From Multifurca ochricompacta (Eukaryota; Basidiomycota; Agaricomycetes; Russulales; Russulaceae), in contig WTXG01000040.1 in assembly GCA_022496185.1 (NCBI GenBank), positions 124,001-188,000 of the forward strand: 64,000 nucleotides of DNA, written 5' to 3'. Both the position numbers and the translations under genes were made by a program. Below the pieces are notes generated by a model. It worked only from the letters and a program-made list of their open reading frames with translations. It was not told where the DNA came from and made no database searches. Numbering within the stretch: position 1 is the first letter of the stretch; each line of letters starts with the position of its first letter. Positions 1 through 10,800 of this stretch are shown here, piece after piece.

Positions 1-940
1 TACACGCGGGCCTTGTTTCAGTAAAGTAATTTGATAATTAGATTATAGAATAGTCTAAAGTAGTCTAGAGTGTATTTTAGATAGTGCCAGACCGGCAGAA
101 TTGATCGCGCGTTAATAAAACAGTTGCATCATGATTTTCAAGAGAGTGGATCACTGATAACAGTTTTATTTTACATCGCACCGTTGATCTGCTTTGATAT
201 TTCATAGGATAACACTAGAATATATTTACAGAAACCCTGTAGCATACATCAAATTAAATCTTGTCATTTGTTTGCTACAAATGTATTTTAACATTAAATT
301 TCTGCTGATCTTGTCAATGACCGATGACCACTTATACCCGCCAAACCCGCTGCGCGGGTACGGGTTTCTGGCGGGTTGGGAGTTGTATACCCGTACCCGT
401 ACCCGTCAAAACCCGCAGCGCTTACCCGCGCGGGTATGAAAACCCTTGCTGATCCCTAAATGTAGTCACTGCCCTATGCAGCTTGTAGATACACGTGGGC
501 CTTGTTTCAGCAAACTAATTTGATAATTAGATTACAATATAGTCTAAAGTAGTCTAGAGTATATTTTAGATAGTGCCAGACCAGCAGAATTGGTCATGTG
601 TTAATAAAACAGATGTATCATGGTTTTCAAGAAAGTGGATCACTGATAAGGATTTTATTTTACATCGCACTGTTAATCTGCTTTGATATTTTGTAGGATG
701 ATACTAGAACATATTTAACACAACCCAGTAGCATACATCAGACGAGATCTTGTATTTTTGTGGCTGCAGATGTGTTTTATCTCAGAAATTCTACTGATTT
801 TGTCAATGCATAATTGGTGCCTATACCCACCAAACCCACCGCACAGGTATGGGTTTCCACAGGTTGGGAGCCGTATACCCATACCCGTACCTGGCAAAAC
901 CCGTGGCACTTACCTGCATGGGTATGAAACCCTTTGACAA
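1..940. repeat. Direct duplication of a ~489 bp non-coding unit with GC-rich hairpin/G-quadruplex core
   Basis: The sequence starting at base 1 begins again at base 490 and continues to about 940. Each unit has an AT-rich arm followed by a core (335-445 and about 830-935) of repeated ACCCG/CGGGT steps. The core can fold into hairpins and has four or more closely spaced G3 runs on either strand. The second core differs from the first mostly by C-to-T and G-to-A changes, many at former CpG sites. No convincing coding region is present. It is absent from the other four modules and abuts a truncated transposon at about 941, so it is probably part of a mobile or subtelomere-like repeat at the left edge of the array. 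Confidence 0.6.
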
Positions 941-1449
941 TCACTACTCACTGGTTCCATTTGACCTTGCATGTCACATTGTTGAGAAGTTCTTTAGGAC
1001 ACAAAAAGAAGATAAAGAGGGAGAGAAATCCCATTTGACTTCTGCTTCTCGTGGCTCACTGGCTTGCCTACTACAAGTATTGTAGATACCTTTATATACC
1101 TGTTGAGAGTCCAGTTATGAAGCAGAAGAGCAGTATAGTAAAAGAAGGCCATAGGCAGTGAATTTGGTATGAAGGATAGACACAAGCAAGGTAAGAACCA
1201 GGTACTGAAGACGGCAACATGCAGGGAACAGTTAGGTGATGAAACAGATCATAAAGAGTGGACGGAGAGGTGATCAAAAAACGAGAAGGGGTAGGGAATG
1301 GACGGGCAATCGGCCCGGAATGCAAATGTACTAATACTGATAAAAGATATACGAAACTAGATTATAAGTGCTCTAATTCAGGGATTGTAATGAAAGAGAG
1401 GATAGCCGAAAGCTGGGGGTTTCATGCTCAACGCCCGAGCCATCCTTAC
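941..1449 (+). mobile_element. Left-truncated copy of the 639 bp upstream MITE
   Basis: This stretch matches the right three quarters of the elements at 25309-25947 and 51939-52577 and ends with the same CATCCTTAC terminus. The left end has been replaced by the GC-rich repeat. It forms the distal 5' region of receptor 1. Confidence 0.65.
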
Positions 1450-1622
1450 AACATTCAGTTCACTGGTCCTCCAAGATGCAGTATCTATGTTACCTCTTGT
1501 CACCTCTACATCTCAGCGTCTATCTTCATCTTTAGGCGGCTATCTATACATAAACCATCGATAACCATCCACCGCCTTATCCAGCGATCCTCTTACTCTT
1601 CCCCATAACCCAGTCTAGCTTC
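1450..1622 (+). promoter_or_regulatory. Proximal promoter and leader of receptor 1
   Basis: About 170 bp directly upstream of the start codon are conserved in all five modules, while sequences further upstream differ between modules. It contains a TATA-like CTATCTATACATAAA at about 1537-1551 and a pyrimidine-rich leader up to the ATG at 1623. The homologous blocks are 14690-14846, 25948-26120, 41326-41483 and 52578-52750. Promoter function is inferred from position and conservation. Confidence 0.5.
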
Positions 1623-4600
1623 ATGTCTTCAGCTTCAGTTCCTCGTACAAACATTCGCACAACTGCCTCCTCTTCTCATTTCAAGCTCATCTTAGATGCC
1701 GCTCTGGATCAGTATCTTACAAACACAGGCATAAATCTGTCCGAACACCAGCTTCTCAATAAGCTGAAAGGATGTGGCACCGCGGACGCCGTGATCGACG
1801 TACTTCAAGGAGGAACGTCTCTGTTTAACATGTTCCGGAACGGCAATTACAAGACGCGGCTTCTAAGGGGACTTAAACCAACCGTGAATATACTTCTCGC
1901 CCTCTCAAACTGCGCACCACTCGTAAATGGCATTGCTTCCGTGAGTCCTAATTAGTGTGGCCCATTCACTATGACCGACTTACAACATGTTCTTTTTTAG
2001 GTGTTTCCACCCTCACAGGCCATATTTTCTGCCATTGATGTCCTTCTCTCTGTCCGTATCCCCTCATTTGCTTCCAATCCATTATCTCACCTTCATTCCA
2101 AGGCGTCAAAGAAGATCAGTGATAATTACGATTCTCTACTCAATCTCTTTGAATCCATGCAACGCTTTCTCATCCGCCTCAAGATTTACACTTCCCGCGA
2201 GACCCCCATTACCGAGTCCATGGTCGAGATCCTCGTCAAGACGATGGCGGAACTGCTCACCATCCTCGCTCTGGCGACGAAACAGATTCAACAAGGACGA
2301 CTCAGTGAGTGAACTACTGTTTTCATGTTCCCGCTTTAACATTTGGCAGGGGCGTACGGACGAATGCTGATAGGGGATAATGAGGTCCAGGACGCCCTTC
2401 AGAGGTTGGACAAATTGACCCAGGAAGAGTCTCTCACTGTAGCGGCGCACACGTTTGGTAATGTGAACAAGATGATGTGTTCGTCATCCCTTTCGTAGTA
2501 ACATTATAGACAAGGCAACTAAGGCATTCTTTTTCAGATGAACAGATGGACAAGAATATTCAGACATGGCTGTCACCTCCTGACCCATCTACAAATCACA
2601 ACATTGCGCGGAAACTTTACCATGAGGGAACTGCCAAGTGGTTCGTTGAAGGCGAAACATTCAAGAAATGGAAATCGGAGGGATCGCTTCTATGGTTAAA
2701 TGGGAATGGTAGGGTGACTGCGTTATCTGGGTGCTTCTTGTTGCTGATGATCTTTTCTTGAAAGCGGGATCTGGCAAGAGCATCCTTTGGTACGTTTGCC
2801 TAGCATTATAGGGTGTCGCAAGCACTCATTTAAATGGTCAGTTCCACCATTGTTGAGGATGTCCGGCGTCTATGTTATACTGGATCTGCCTGCTTTGGGT
2901 ACTTTTATTGCGACTTTCGAGACAAGTCAAAGCAAAATATCCGTGGTCTACTGTCCTCTCTCTTGATACAATTATATCCCCAGTCAGATGCCTACCGTAC
3001 CATCGTCTCTGAATTGTACTCGAAACATGGCAATGGTCGGGAGCAGCCGGACGAGAACGTTCTTGCGGGATGTGTGAAGACTATGCTTGCAACCCCTGTT
3101 CAGGACGCAATGTACATCATCATTGATGCTCTTGACGAATGCCCCCTCTCTGGAATGCCGTCTAAACGTGAAGAAGTATTAAAACTTATTAAAGACCTCG
3201 TCGACCTCCGCCTCGCAAATTTAAGGATCTGCGTTACTAGCCGCCCCGAACCGGATATTCAGAAAGCTTTTACAGAGCTGGCACAACATTGTGTATCCCT
3301 TCATTCAGAAAGCGGGCAAACGCGGGACATCTCCGAATATATCTACTCAACCGTCAACACGGACCCCATGATGAGTGTGTGGGAGGTGGAGAGAAAGGAA
3401 CTCGTGATCAATACGCTCTCGGAAAAGGCAAATGGAATGTAAGCTTCAAACTTAAACGAATATTTATTTCGCGATCATTATTCATGTCATGGTGTAGGTT
3501 CAGATGGGTTTTCTGCCAACTGGAGACATTGCGTCGTTGTCAACCAAGGAACTTTTTTTCGGCGCTCGAATCACTCCCAAAAACACTGGATGAAACATAT
3601 GAGGCCACACTACAAAGGATCGACGATAATGACTGGAAATTTGCTCATCGTCTATTCCAATGCCTTGCATTCGCTGTTCGTCCACTCCAAGTCAAGGAGG
3701 TTGCGACGATGCTTGAATTCGATTTCGACGCTGGTAATATGCCAAAGCATGACGTAACTTGGCGAAACACGGACTCTAACGGAGCTGTACTGTCCACATG
3801 CTCCAGCTTGGTTGTCATTGTCAATCACGTTGATGACAAAGGAGAAGAGACTCGTGTTGTACAATTTGCGCACTTCTCTGTGCGGGAATTTCTGACGTCA
3901 GATCGGCTGGCGGGATCGACGGAGAGGCGCTACCACGTTCTCCCCAAAGAATCGCATAGAGTGCTTGGGCAGACATGCCTGAGCACGCTGCTCGGATTCG
4001 ACAAGACCACGGACACTAATACTATCGAGAACTTCCCGTTGTCTCGATATGCGGCAAGATACTGGGTCGAACACGCACGATTCGAGGATGTCTCCTTGAA
4101 TTTACAAGATGGAATGGAAACCTTGTTTGACCCAGACAAGACCCATTTCATAGCTTGGATTGGAATATATAACCCGGAACACCCCTTATTGTGGGGGACT
4201 AAAGACACTTCAGTACACCCAATATACTACGCGGCCCTCTGCGGCTTCCCGCAGTTGGTGGAATATCTGGGGATTAAGCAACCTGGAAGTGTAAATTCTC
4301 GAGGTGGCACATATTATACACCATTGAAAGCGGCATGCAGAATTGGCCAAATGGAGATGGTGAAATGGCTGCTAGACCATGGCGCTGACGTCAATGCGAA
4401 GGACAGCAGTTATGGATATGCTCTGCACACAGCGGCATACAAAGGACATTTGGAGATCATGAAATTGCTGCTAGACCATGGTGCTGATGTAAATGCAGAG
4501 GGCGGCCATTATGGATATGCTCTGCACGCAGCGGCATACAATGGACATTTGGAGATCGTGAAATGGCTGCTAGACCATGGCACTGATGTCAATGCGAAGG

Positions 4601-5391
4601 GCGGTTATTTTGTATATGCTCTGCACGCAGCGGCAGACAATGGACATTTGGAGATCGTGAAATGGCTGCTAGACCATGACGCTGATGTCAATGCGGAGGG
4701 CGGCCATTTTGGATATGCTCTGCAGGCAGCGGCATCCAATGGACATTTGGATATCATGAAATGGCTGCTAGACCATGGTGCTGATGTCAATGCGAAGGGT
4801 GGCCAGTTTGGATATGCTCTGCACACAGCGGCATACAATGGACATTTGGAGATCGTGAAATGGCTGCTAGACCATGGCGCTGACGTCAATGCGAAGGGCA
4901 GCCTTTATGGATATGCTCTGCAGGCAGCGGCATCCAATGGACATTTGGAGATCATAAAATGGCTGCTAGACTATGGCGCTGATATCAATGCGGAGGGCGG
5001 CGATTATGGATATGCTCTGCAGGCAGCGGCATACAATGGACATTTGGAGATCGTGAAATGGCTGCTAGACCATGGCGCTGATGTCAATGCGGATATCGGC
5101 CATTATGGATATGCTCTGCACGCAGCAGCATTCAGGGGACAGTTGGAGATCGTGAAATGGCTGCTAGACCATGGCGCTGATGTCAATGCGGAGATCGGCC
5201 ATTATGGATATGCTCTGCACGCAGCGGCATCCAATGGACATTTGGAGATCATGAAATGGCTGCTAGACCATGGCGCCGATGTCAATGCGGAGGGTGGCCA
5301 TTATGGATATGCTCTGCAGGCAGCGGCAAGAAATGGACATGCGGAGATCGAGAAATGGCTGATAGAGCACGGTGCGAGGATCAACATGTAG
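1623..5391 (+). CDS. Goodbye-NACHT-ankyrin STAND receptor (NLR-like), copy 1, intact
   Basis: Predicted exons are 1623-1940, 2001-2051, 2103-2304, 2350-2457, 2538-2708, 2765-2789, 2842-3438 and 3498-5391, giving 1121 aa. Residues ~15-125 resemble the fungal STAND Goodbye domain, followed by helices with a QRLDKLTQEE motif. The linker WLSPPDPSTNHN precedes the P-loop GNAGSGKS at 282-289, with Lys288. Walker B is IIIDALDE near 384-391 and a sensor-like CVTSRPE lies near 422-428. The NACHT-C motif GMFRWVFCQLETLR begins near 490. Eleven ankyrin units run from ~761 to the C-terminus. Such proteins are cytosolic nucleotide-driven switches in fungal non-self recognition; the ligand here is unknown. 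The second intron (2052-2102) is 51 nt, so retaining it would also leave the frame open (1138 aa). Family identity is firm; splice sites are predicted. Confidence 0.9.
4305..5388 (+). repeat. Ankyrin-coding 99 bp tandem array, 11 units (receptor 1)
   Basis: There are ten full 33-residue ankyrin units and a shorter C-terminal cap. Neighbouring units are nearly identical at the DNA level. Differences concentrate at unit positions 5, 9, 10, 16, 29, 32 and 33. The first unit (TPLKAAC) is more diverged and is the most constant one between gene copies. Confidence 0.95.
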
Positions 5392-5756
5392 AGCTACAAG
5401 TATGGAACTACCTTCGGAGTGGCATCTTTCTAAGGTTATTCTAAAATTCAAGGGAACTACTTTGTATGTATGTATCGTCGCAGGATCATTGTTGTAAGAA
5501 TAACTCGGGCACTGGCCGTCCCTTTGGCCAGAGAATCTGAGAGACTCTGATAGCGTTGGCTTGCATCTTCGGATTATGCGTGCTCCGCCGGGCCATTCTC
5601 CCGTTCTTTCCGGTTCCTATTATTTGTTCTAGTTTGGATGTCCTTCACTACCTGACATCTTTGAGTCAGATGTCAAATTTAAAGTGCGATCTGCAAGTGA
5701 TCATTCCCGAGTTTCCCCCTTTCGCTAGTGTCAGTTCGCGCGCGTATCTGTCTATA
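5392..5756. other. 3' flank of receptor 1, non-coding
   Basis: This is downstream sequence conserved in all modules and no gene was seen. Modules 2-5 have an AATAAA signal in the matching region (for example near 18846); here the stretch that contains it is missing. Confidence 0.5.
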
Positions 5757-7199
5757 GACTGGATGCAATTCGTCCAGCACTTTGACGAATCACGTGATAT
5801 AAGGGGATAGCGGTTCGACACGTGATGTAGAGTAAACAATGGCAAATTCTGTTGAACCAAAATACCGGTACAGAGACAGAGAGCTCACCCAACTCTCCCC
5901 CACCGCTGACATCCCTAAAGTGGTAATATTGTCACGTTATCATTAATCAACAAAAAGTCATTAGCTACCACTACCCCTGCTCTATACTACAGTAGCTACA
6001 TTGTACCCTAGATGTAGCCGCGCGGTTTGGTGCCATCCTGAAAGCGCGAATGAAACTCGATTTCAAAAAAAAAAAAAAAAGTTATTACAAATCAAAGTCA
6101 TGTGACATGTAGACAACATTCACGCAAATATATAGGGACATTAGAAATTGAAGTCGGATAGTGCAGAAACTTGAAAGACCGGCTCGGCTCATGCAACAAC
6201 CTCACCCCCCTCACCTTCCCTCACGCGCTCCTCTACTAGCCCCTCTACTCCGACTATCGACAGGACCTCCAATTCCTGCCTGACTGGGCTCTGGAACTTG
6301 ACCAACCTCCATGACACTACTCTTCACTTGCAAACCTTACATTGAGGATTTGCTCACCTTTATCCAGGACGTGTGGGCCTTCACAAGGCCTCCTTTGGCA
6401 AGATGACCTTGCAAGCTGGATTAAGAGTCTGAGTTGGTGACATTGGGTAGTATGGGTAAGTACACCTTTCTTCTCCAACACACAGGCTCTCTTCCCCTCT
6501 CCACTCCTTCTCTATTACACATTGTCTCACTTGTTTCCCTCTACCAAGAGGTTTTGCACATGGTGGTTCCCCCCTTCACTCATGTTCACAACAGTAGTTA
6601 CTATGTACTAGTAGTAGCTGCATGATTTGGGCAAGGCCCTGAAGCACAAATAAAATCTAATCTTGTACCTTTACACTTACTGCACAAGACTTGTGACCAC
6701 TGTGAAAAGTAAGATACATGTAGGAAAAACAAGAAGACCCAAAGAGTTCATGAGAGTGAGAAAAAGAAGCACCAGGTCCAATTCCGGGACCACTGTATGC
6801 TCTAAGTGCTGGAACAAGAGGGTGGCTCATTCTTGAGGCTAGCAAGAATGCGCGAGAATGCCAAAGTTCTTATCTAATCCTTATCTGATCTTAGCCTAAC
6901 TGATTTGTAATGATATTTCGTTCTGTGACGCGCGTTATAAAGTCGATTCCGAAAAAAAAAAAAGATATTTCGTTGATAACTTTCCTTTTTAAAATATATA
7001 TTATTACAAATCATAGTCGTGTGACAATATTACCACTTTAGGGATGTCAGCGGTGGGGGAGAGTTGGGTGAGCTCTCTGTCTCTGTACCGGTATTTTGGT
7101 TCAACAGAATTTGCCATTGTTTACTCTACATCACGTGTCGAACCGCTATCCCCTTATATCACGTGATTCGTCAAAGTGCTGGACGAATTGCATCCAGTC
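5757..7199. mobile_element. TA-flanked MITE with 181 bp perfect inverted repeats
   Basis: Bases 5755-5935 are the exact reverse complement of 7021-7201. The outermost TA on each side suits a TA target duplication, so the element proper would be 5757-7199. The inner part of each arm is itself the terminus of the CTCTCCCCCACC MITE family seen elsewhere in the window. The loop holds a LINE-like 3' tail ending in a run of A near 6065-6080 and a second such tail near 6620-6660. No transposase is present, so it is non-autonomous. It occurs only in module 1, where about 200 bp of the sequence found in other modules is missing. Perfect arms imply recent insertion or recent arm homogenisation. Confidence 0.8.
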
Positions 7200-8282
7200 T
7201 ACACTACACTACCCCCCTTCATTTCCGAATTGTCAAATGTCATTAGAGGATGATTCTCATCATTCATTATGTTTCCAAACCCAAGAATTAGACTACGCGC
7301 TGGCCTTGGTTCCATAAAGTATGACCTTTTGTGACATTTATGAAAACGTGTTTTCGATATTCCATTACTTATTACTTACCAGTACATGAGAGAGAAGAGC
7401 AATGGATGGGTGCGTCTCTCAAGAAGAAAAGAGAACCGGTACCGGTACCTAAGTGGAGAGATCTTGATCGAAGACCGACCCCGTCATGTCCATACCGATT
7501 TTAAGACAAACAGTATATAATTTTATTTTTTGAACATCCTGACCATTAAGGGCTTGAATACTCCGGAGTAAATAGGCAATATCCTAACCGAATATGTCCA
7601 ACAAACTTCCCGACTAAGCGACGAGTGTACAAGTGACCAAATCTGCCCCTATTGTGTGCGCGCGGTCCCATCCTCTCCTCAACAGATTTCTTTGTCTATG
7701 GCAACATGTCTAAAGAATCCAGGTGATTCTTCGTGTTTTCATCCAATTCCTATATCGTGTCGCAATGGTCAACTCGGATCAATCGCTAACTGTACAGTTC
7801 ACTTCAGTTTTGACCAACATAGCTGAATTCTAGGTAGTTCTGCTTATCTCAGGCTGTGTTCACTACTTACCAAGGCCCTGAAGCGCATAGATTTTAAAAA
7901 AAAACCAACTAAATTGAATTCTCGCTATTAAACTAGGTAGAGCTTATCTAATTCACTGCTGCACTTTCGTCATCGGACGTTTCAAACCTCAAATAAAAAA
8001 GAAACACAATTCTTATTTTATATTTCGCTATTTACAAAGTCGATCATCTCATTAAACTGGACAACCGCATCGGCCTCGGCATCGCGACGTCAATCGTCCT
8101 ATGCATGCATGCATCATAAGTGGGTATATATATAGGGTATAAAACCTTTCGCCAGTACGCGAGGAAGTTTATTACAACAAATGAATGTGATGTCCTACGT
8201 ACTACCCCTCTGTTTATCCCTTGACACCCCACACACAACACAAGTCCGAGCTCTGTGCCCCTCTACAAAATACAATTGCCCT
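7200..8282. other. Convergent intergenic region, module 1
   Basis: No gene was seen. It contains a short retroelement-like tail near 7876-7909 (AAGGCCCTGAAGCGCA followed by an A-run), which is present in all five modules and therefore predates the amplification. A minus-strand AATAAA at 8168-8173, about 110 nt past the peptidase stop, is the likely peptidase polyadenylation signal. Confidence 0.5.
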
Positions 8283-10800
8283 TCATCTTCGTGTGATCGG
8301 GTACGCGCGGTGCTTGAAGTTCAAATCCACGTTCACCTCGACCGACACGACAGGTGGCTCCCACGTCGAAAGCCACTCACCGATGTACTTTAACCCTTGA
8401 GTCTGCACGTTCAACACCGTCGGGTCCGCCAGTCCGTCCTTGGTGATCAGATCCGAACAGTGGAACGCGTCACTCTCGACGATCGGCTGCTCTGGTGTAC
8501 TCTGGACGTCGATCCCATCTGCAGACACGGTCGCGAATCGCCATGGGTCACCTAATAAGTAGTGGTAGTGGTGATGGTGGTGTCATGTCACACACATACA
8601 CACAAGACAGTCAGCCAGAGTGAGTGGGGAAGAAGAATGTGAGGGAGGGGGATTTGGTTGGGAGAGAGGGGGGGAGGGGTGTGTGTAAAGAGACGCACGA
8701 AGACCGGTTGCGGTGAAAAGCCTGTCTGCTTTGAGGTAAAATCCACCGTATGCATTGTTTGTCTTTTCAACATCCGGTACAGGAGGGGAACTGAACGCTG
8801 CTGGGAACATCTGTTGACATTGTCTCTGCACCACCACAAAAGAGTAGAGGGTGAGAGAGTAAAGTACCCAGTCAGCCAAAAGATGTCTTTGTTTTTTCTT
8901 GCTTGGGAACAAAGAGGAGAGACAAACCTCATCGTATATGGGCTGGATCAGACGTGAAACAAGCGTGGGGTAGCCAGACGGTGCAGATTCCTGTAAGAAA
9001 CCCATTTGGTTGCACCTGCAAGGAAGGCGTGGGGGAGGCGTTGATTAGCAGAAAAACATCAAAAGAAAAACCCTGCAAGACGCTTACACGATCCATAGCC
9101 ACGAGCGATTGGCATTGTCTATGCTGGTGTCGGTCCAGAAGGATTGGCTCGTGTTGTACGTGCCCAAACAATCACTGTTAAATCGCCAATCCTATCCGTC
9201 AGCCAGCCCTGTTCCTGATAGGCGAGTATTCTGCACTCACTCGATGTTTTGTCCACTGCAAACTAAGTTTTTTTTATGTTTCGAGCGAGCAGAAAAGCAG
9301 ATAAGTAAGCGAAAGATCTTCAGGAACCAGAAGGGGAAAAAAAACCCCCGCCACTCACGGCCTGGCAATGTAGAACTGGAGTAATTCGCCCACGCAGACA
9401 ACGCATGCTCGAGACCCCAGCCGGACGCAGGTGCAGATTTACCGGCACTATTCACTTCGAGGGCATCGCAAAAGTCGAAGAACACACTACCGCCTGAGGT
9501 AGGACTCAGTTCCTGCCAGTTCCAAAGCGGGTTGCGCACTGTATCCCATATTTAAATTTTATTTTGTTATAAAATGGGAAATTATCGATCAACACCCCAT
9601 GCAAGCCAATAGACAAAAAAAAAAGAAGAGGCGTACGTGTGCCAACTACATCGTCCTGGTGGACGACTCCGCCCATGCCAAACGAGGTCTTGAGCTCATC
9701 GAATGCTGTCGTGTTCCCACTCGCGATGACCTGATCCCAATGCGCGATGACGGCCTGAATATCATTAGAGCAGTTCTTGGGCATGGTCAGTCGCTCCGGC
9801 TCGAAGTATTGCCAAAAGTCACTAATAATTGTGCAAACACGTCCGCGTCCAAGTCAAAAAAAGAAAAAAACGCGACACGCTTCAGCAAGCTTTCTGCGAG
9901 ACTCACACTATGCTCTCCACTACCGCAGACGAGGCATAGCCGGCCCAAAACACGTCGGGCTTACTATTCGAATCGTGATAATTGAAAAAGTCAGACATTT
10001 CACGGATGATGACAAATTTTGCAAAGTGGTGTATGACCTACTTGTTTAGTGTGAACGCCGTCAGAGCACCTGGAAAGAAAAGGGAAAGCCAATTTATCGA
10101 GAATCAATGAATGTCCACTTGGGCAAAGGAAAGTGACATACCGGAATAACTGCCGCCAATGAGCACCCAAGGAGCATCCGCGGGTGAAATCTTGTCACCA
10201 CCTGGGAACGGCAAAACAACATTGTTCGCGAGGTATTCGAGGTCGTCGATGGCTTGTTGGATGGTGTGGTACTTGAAGCTCGCGACGCTCAAGTCCGGGT
10301 ACGGGTTTGAAAGACCAAAGAAGCGATGCTCGAGCACAATGGCGGCACCTTTCTCCTGCTGTGCGATTTGGCCATTGATGGTTCGGTTTGTCAGGTATCC
10401 CGTGAACCCTGCGCAATCAAGTTTGTCGTCAGCTCAAATTGCACTGAGGAAAGAAAGGCCAGCGAACGTACCATCCGCATTCGACTCTCCCGGTGTCATG
10501 AGAATGATAGGACCGCCTGTCATTTGTATATGAGATATTGGGCACTTCATTTTCGGTGCCCCCCAACGCACCAGGTTTGTAAAACTCAAACTCCCATGAC
10601 GCCCAGTAGGGCTGATCGAAAGTGCCCGAGCTCGTGTTATTGTGATCGATGAGTTGCTTAAAGGTATACGAACCCACACCACGCCGCGGGAGACGGCACG
10701 TCACGTTTCTAGAGCCGCCGGTTACAAGCACCGCGTCCGCGTCCGACGCGTTCACGGGGGCGCACTCCGTCGCAGAGAATCCATCTACGCCTATGCACAT
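8283..10800 (-). CDS. S28-family serine carboxypeptidase-like protein, copy 1, intact
   Basis: Twelve exons on the minus strand: 10572-10800, 10472-10516, 10142-10408, 10042-10069, 9907-9963, 9637-9821, 9359-9538, 9241-9262, 9088-9174, 8928-9015, 8705-8825 and 8283-8551. They join into 525 aa, close to the usual family size. S28 motifs appear in order: FKQLIDHNN; GGPIILMTPGE; VLEHRFFGLSNPYPD; the nucleophile Ser178 in GGSYSG; DFWQYFEP; DCLGTYN; acid Asp438 in GDPW; His467 in FHCSDL. S28 enzymes are usually secreted or lysosomal and cleave after proline. The 5' end is uncertain: the ATG used gives no signal peptide, so an upstream exon may be missing from this model or the gene may have lost its leader. 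The 22 nt exon 8 supplies the LCSGQNID loop. Confidence 0.88.

Noticed and set aside
335..445. GC-rich ACCCG repeats as a telomere
   Set aside because: The motif is not a tandem TTAGGG-type array, it is internal to a duplicated unit, and it is followed by ordinary gene-bearing DNA.
4605..5300. Long minus-strand open frames across the ankyrin arrays (for example 4605-4889, 17764-18114, 44402-44752)
   Set aside because: They are periodic mirror frames of the 99 bp repeat with no start or domain logic, and the plus-strand ankyrin reading is certain.
4305..5388. Regular direct repeats that could suggest a CRISPR-like or satellite array
   Set aside because: The 99 bp period is in frame and encodes ankyrin units, and the genome is eukaryotic.
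8181..8393. Plus-strand 70 aa frame over the peptidase last exon, with an upstream TATA-like stretch near 8119-8145
   Set aside because: It lies antisense to conserved S28 coding sequence and its protein is not conserved in the other modules.
8583..9005. Overlapping minus-strand frames at 8583-9005 and homologues as separate genes
   Set aside because: They are read-throughs of peptidase exons 10-11 into introns; splicing gives the S28 protein.
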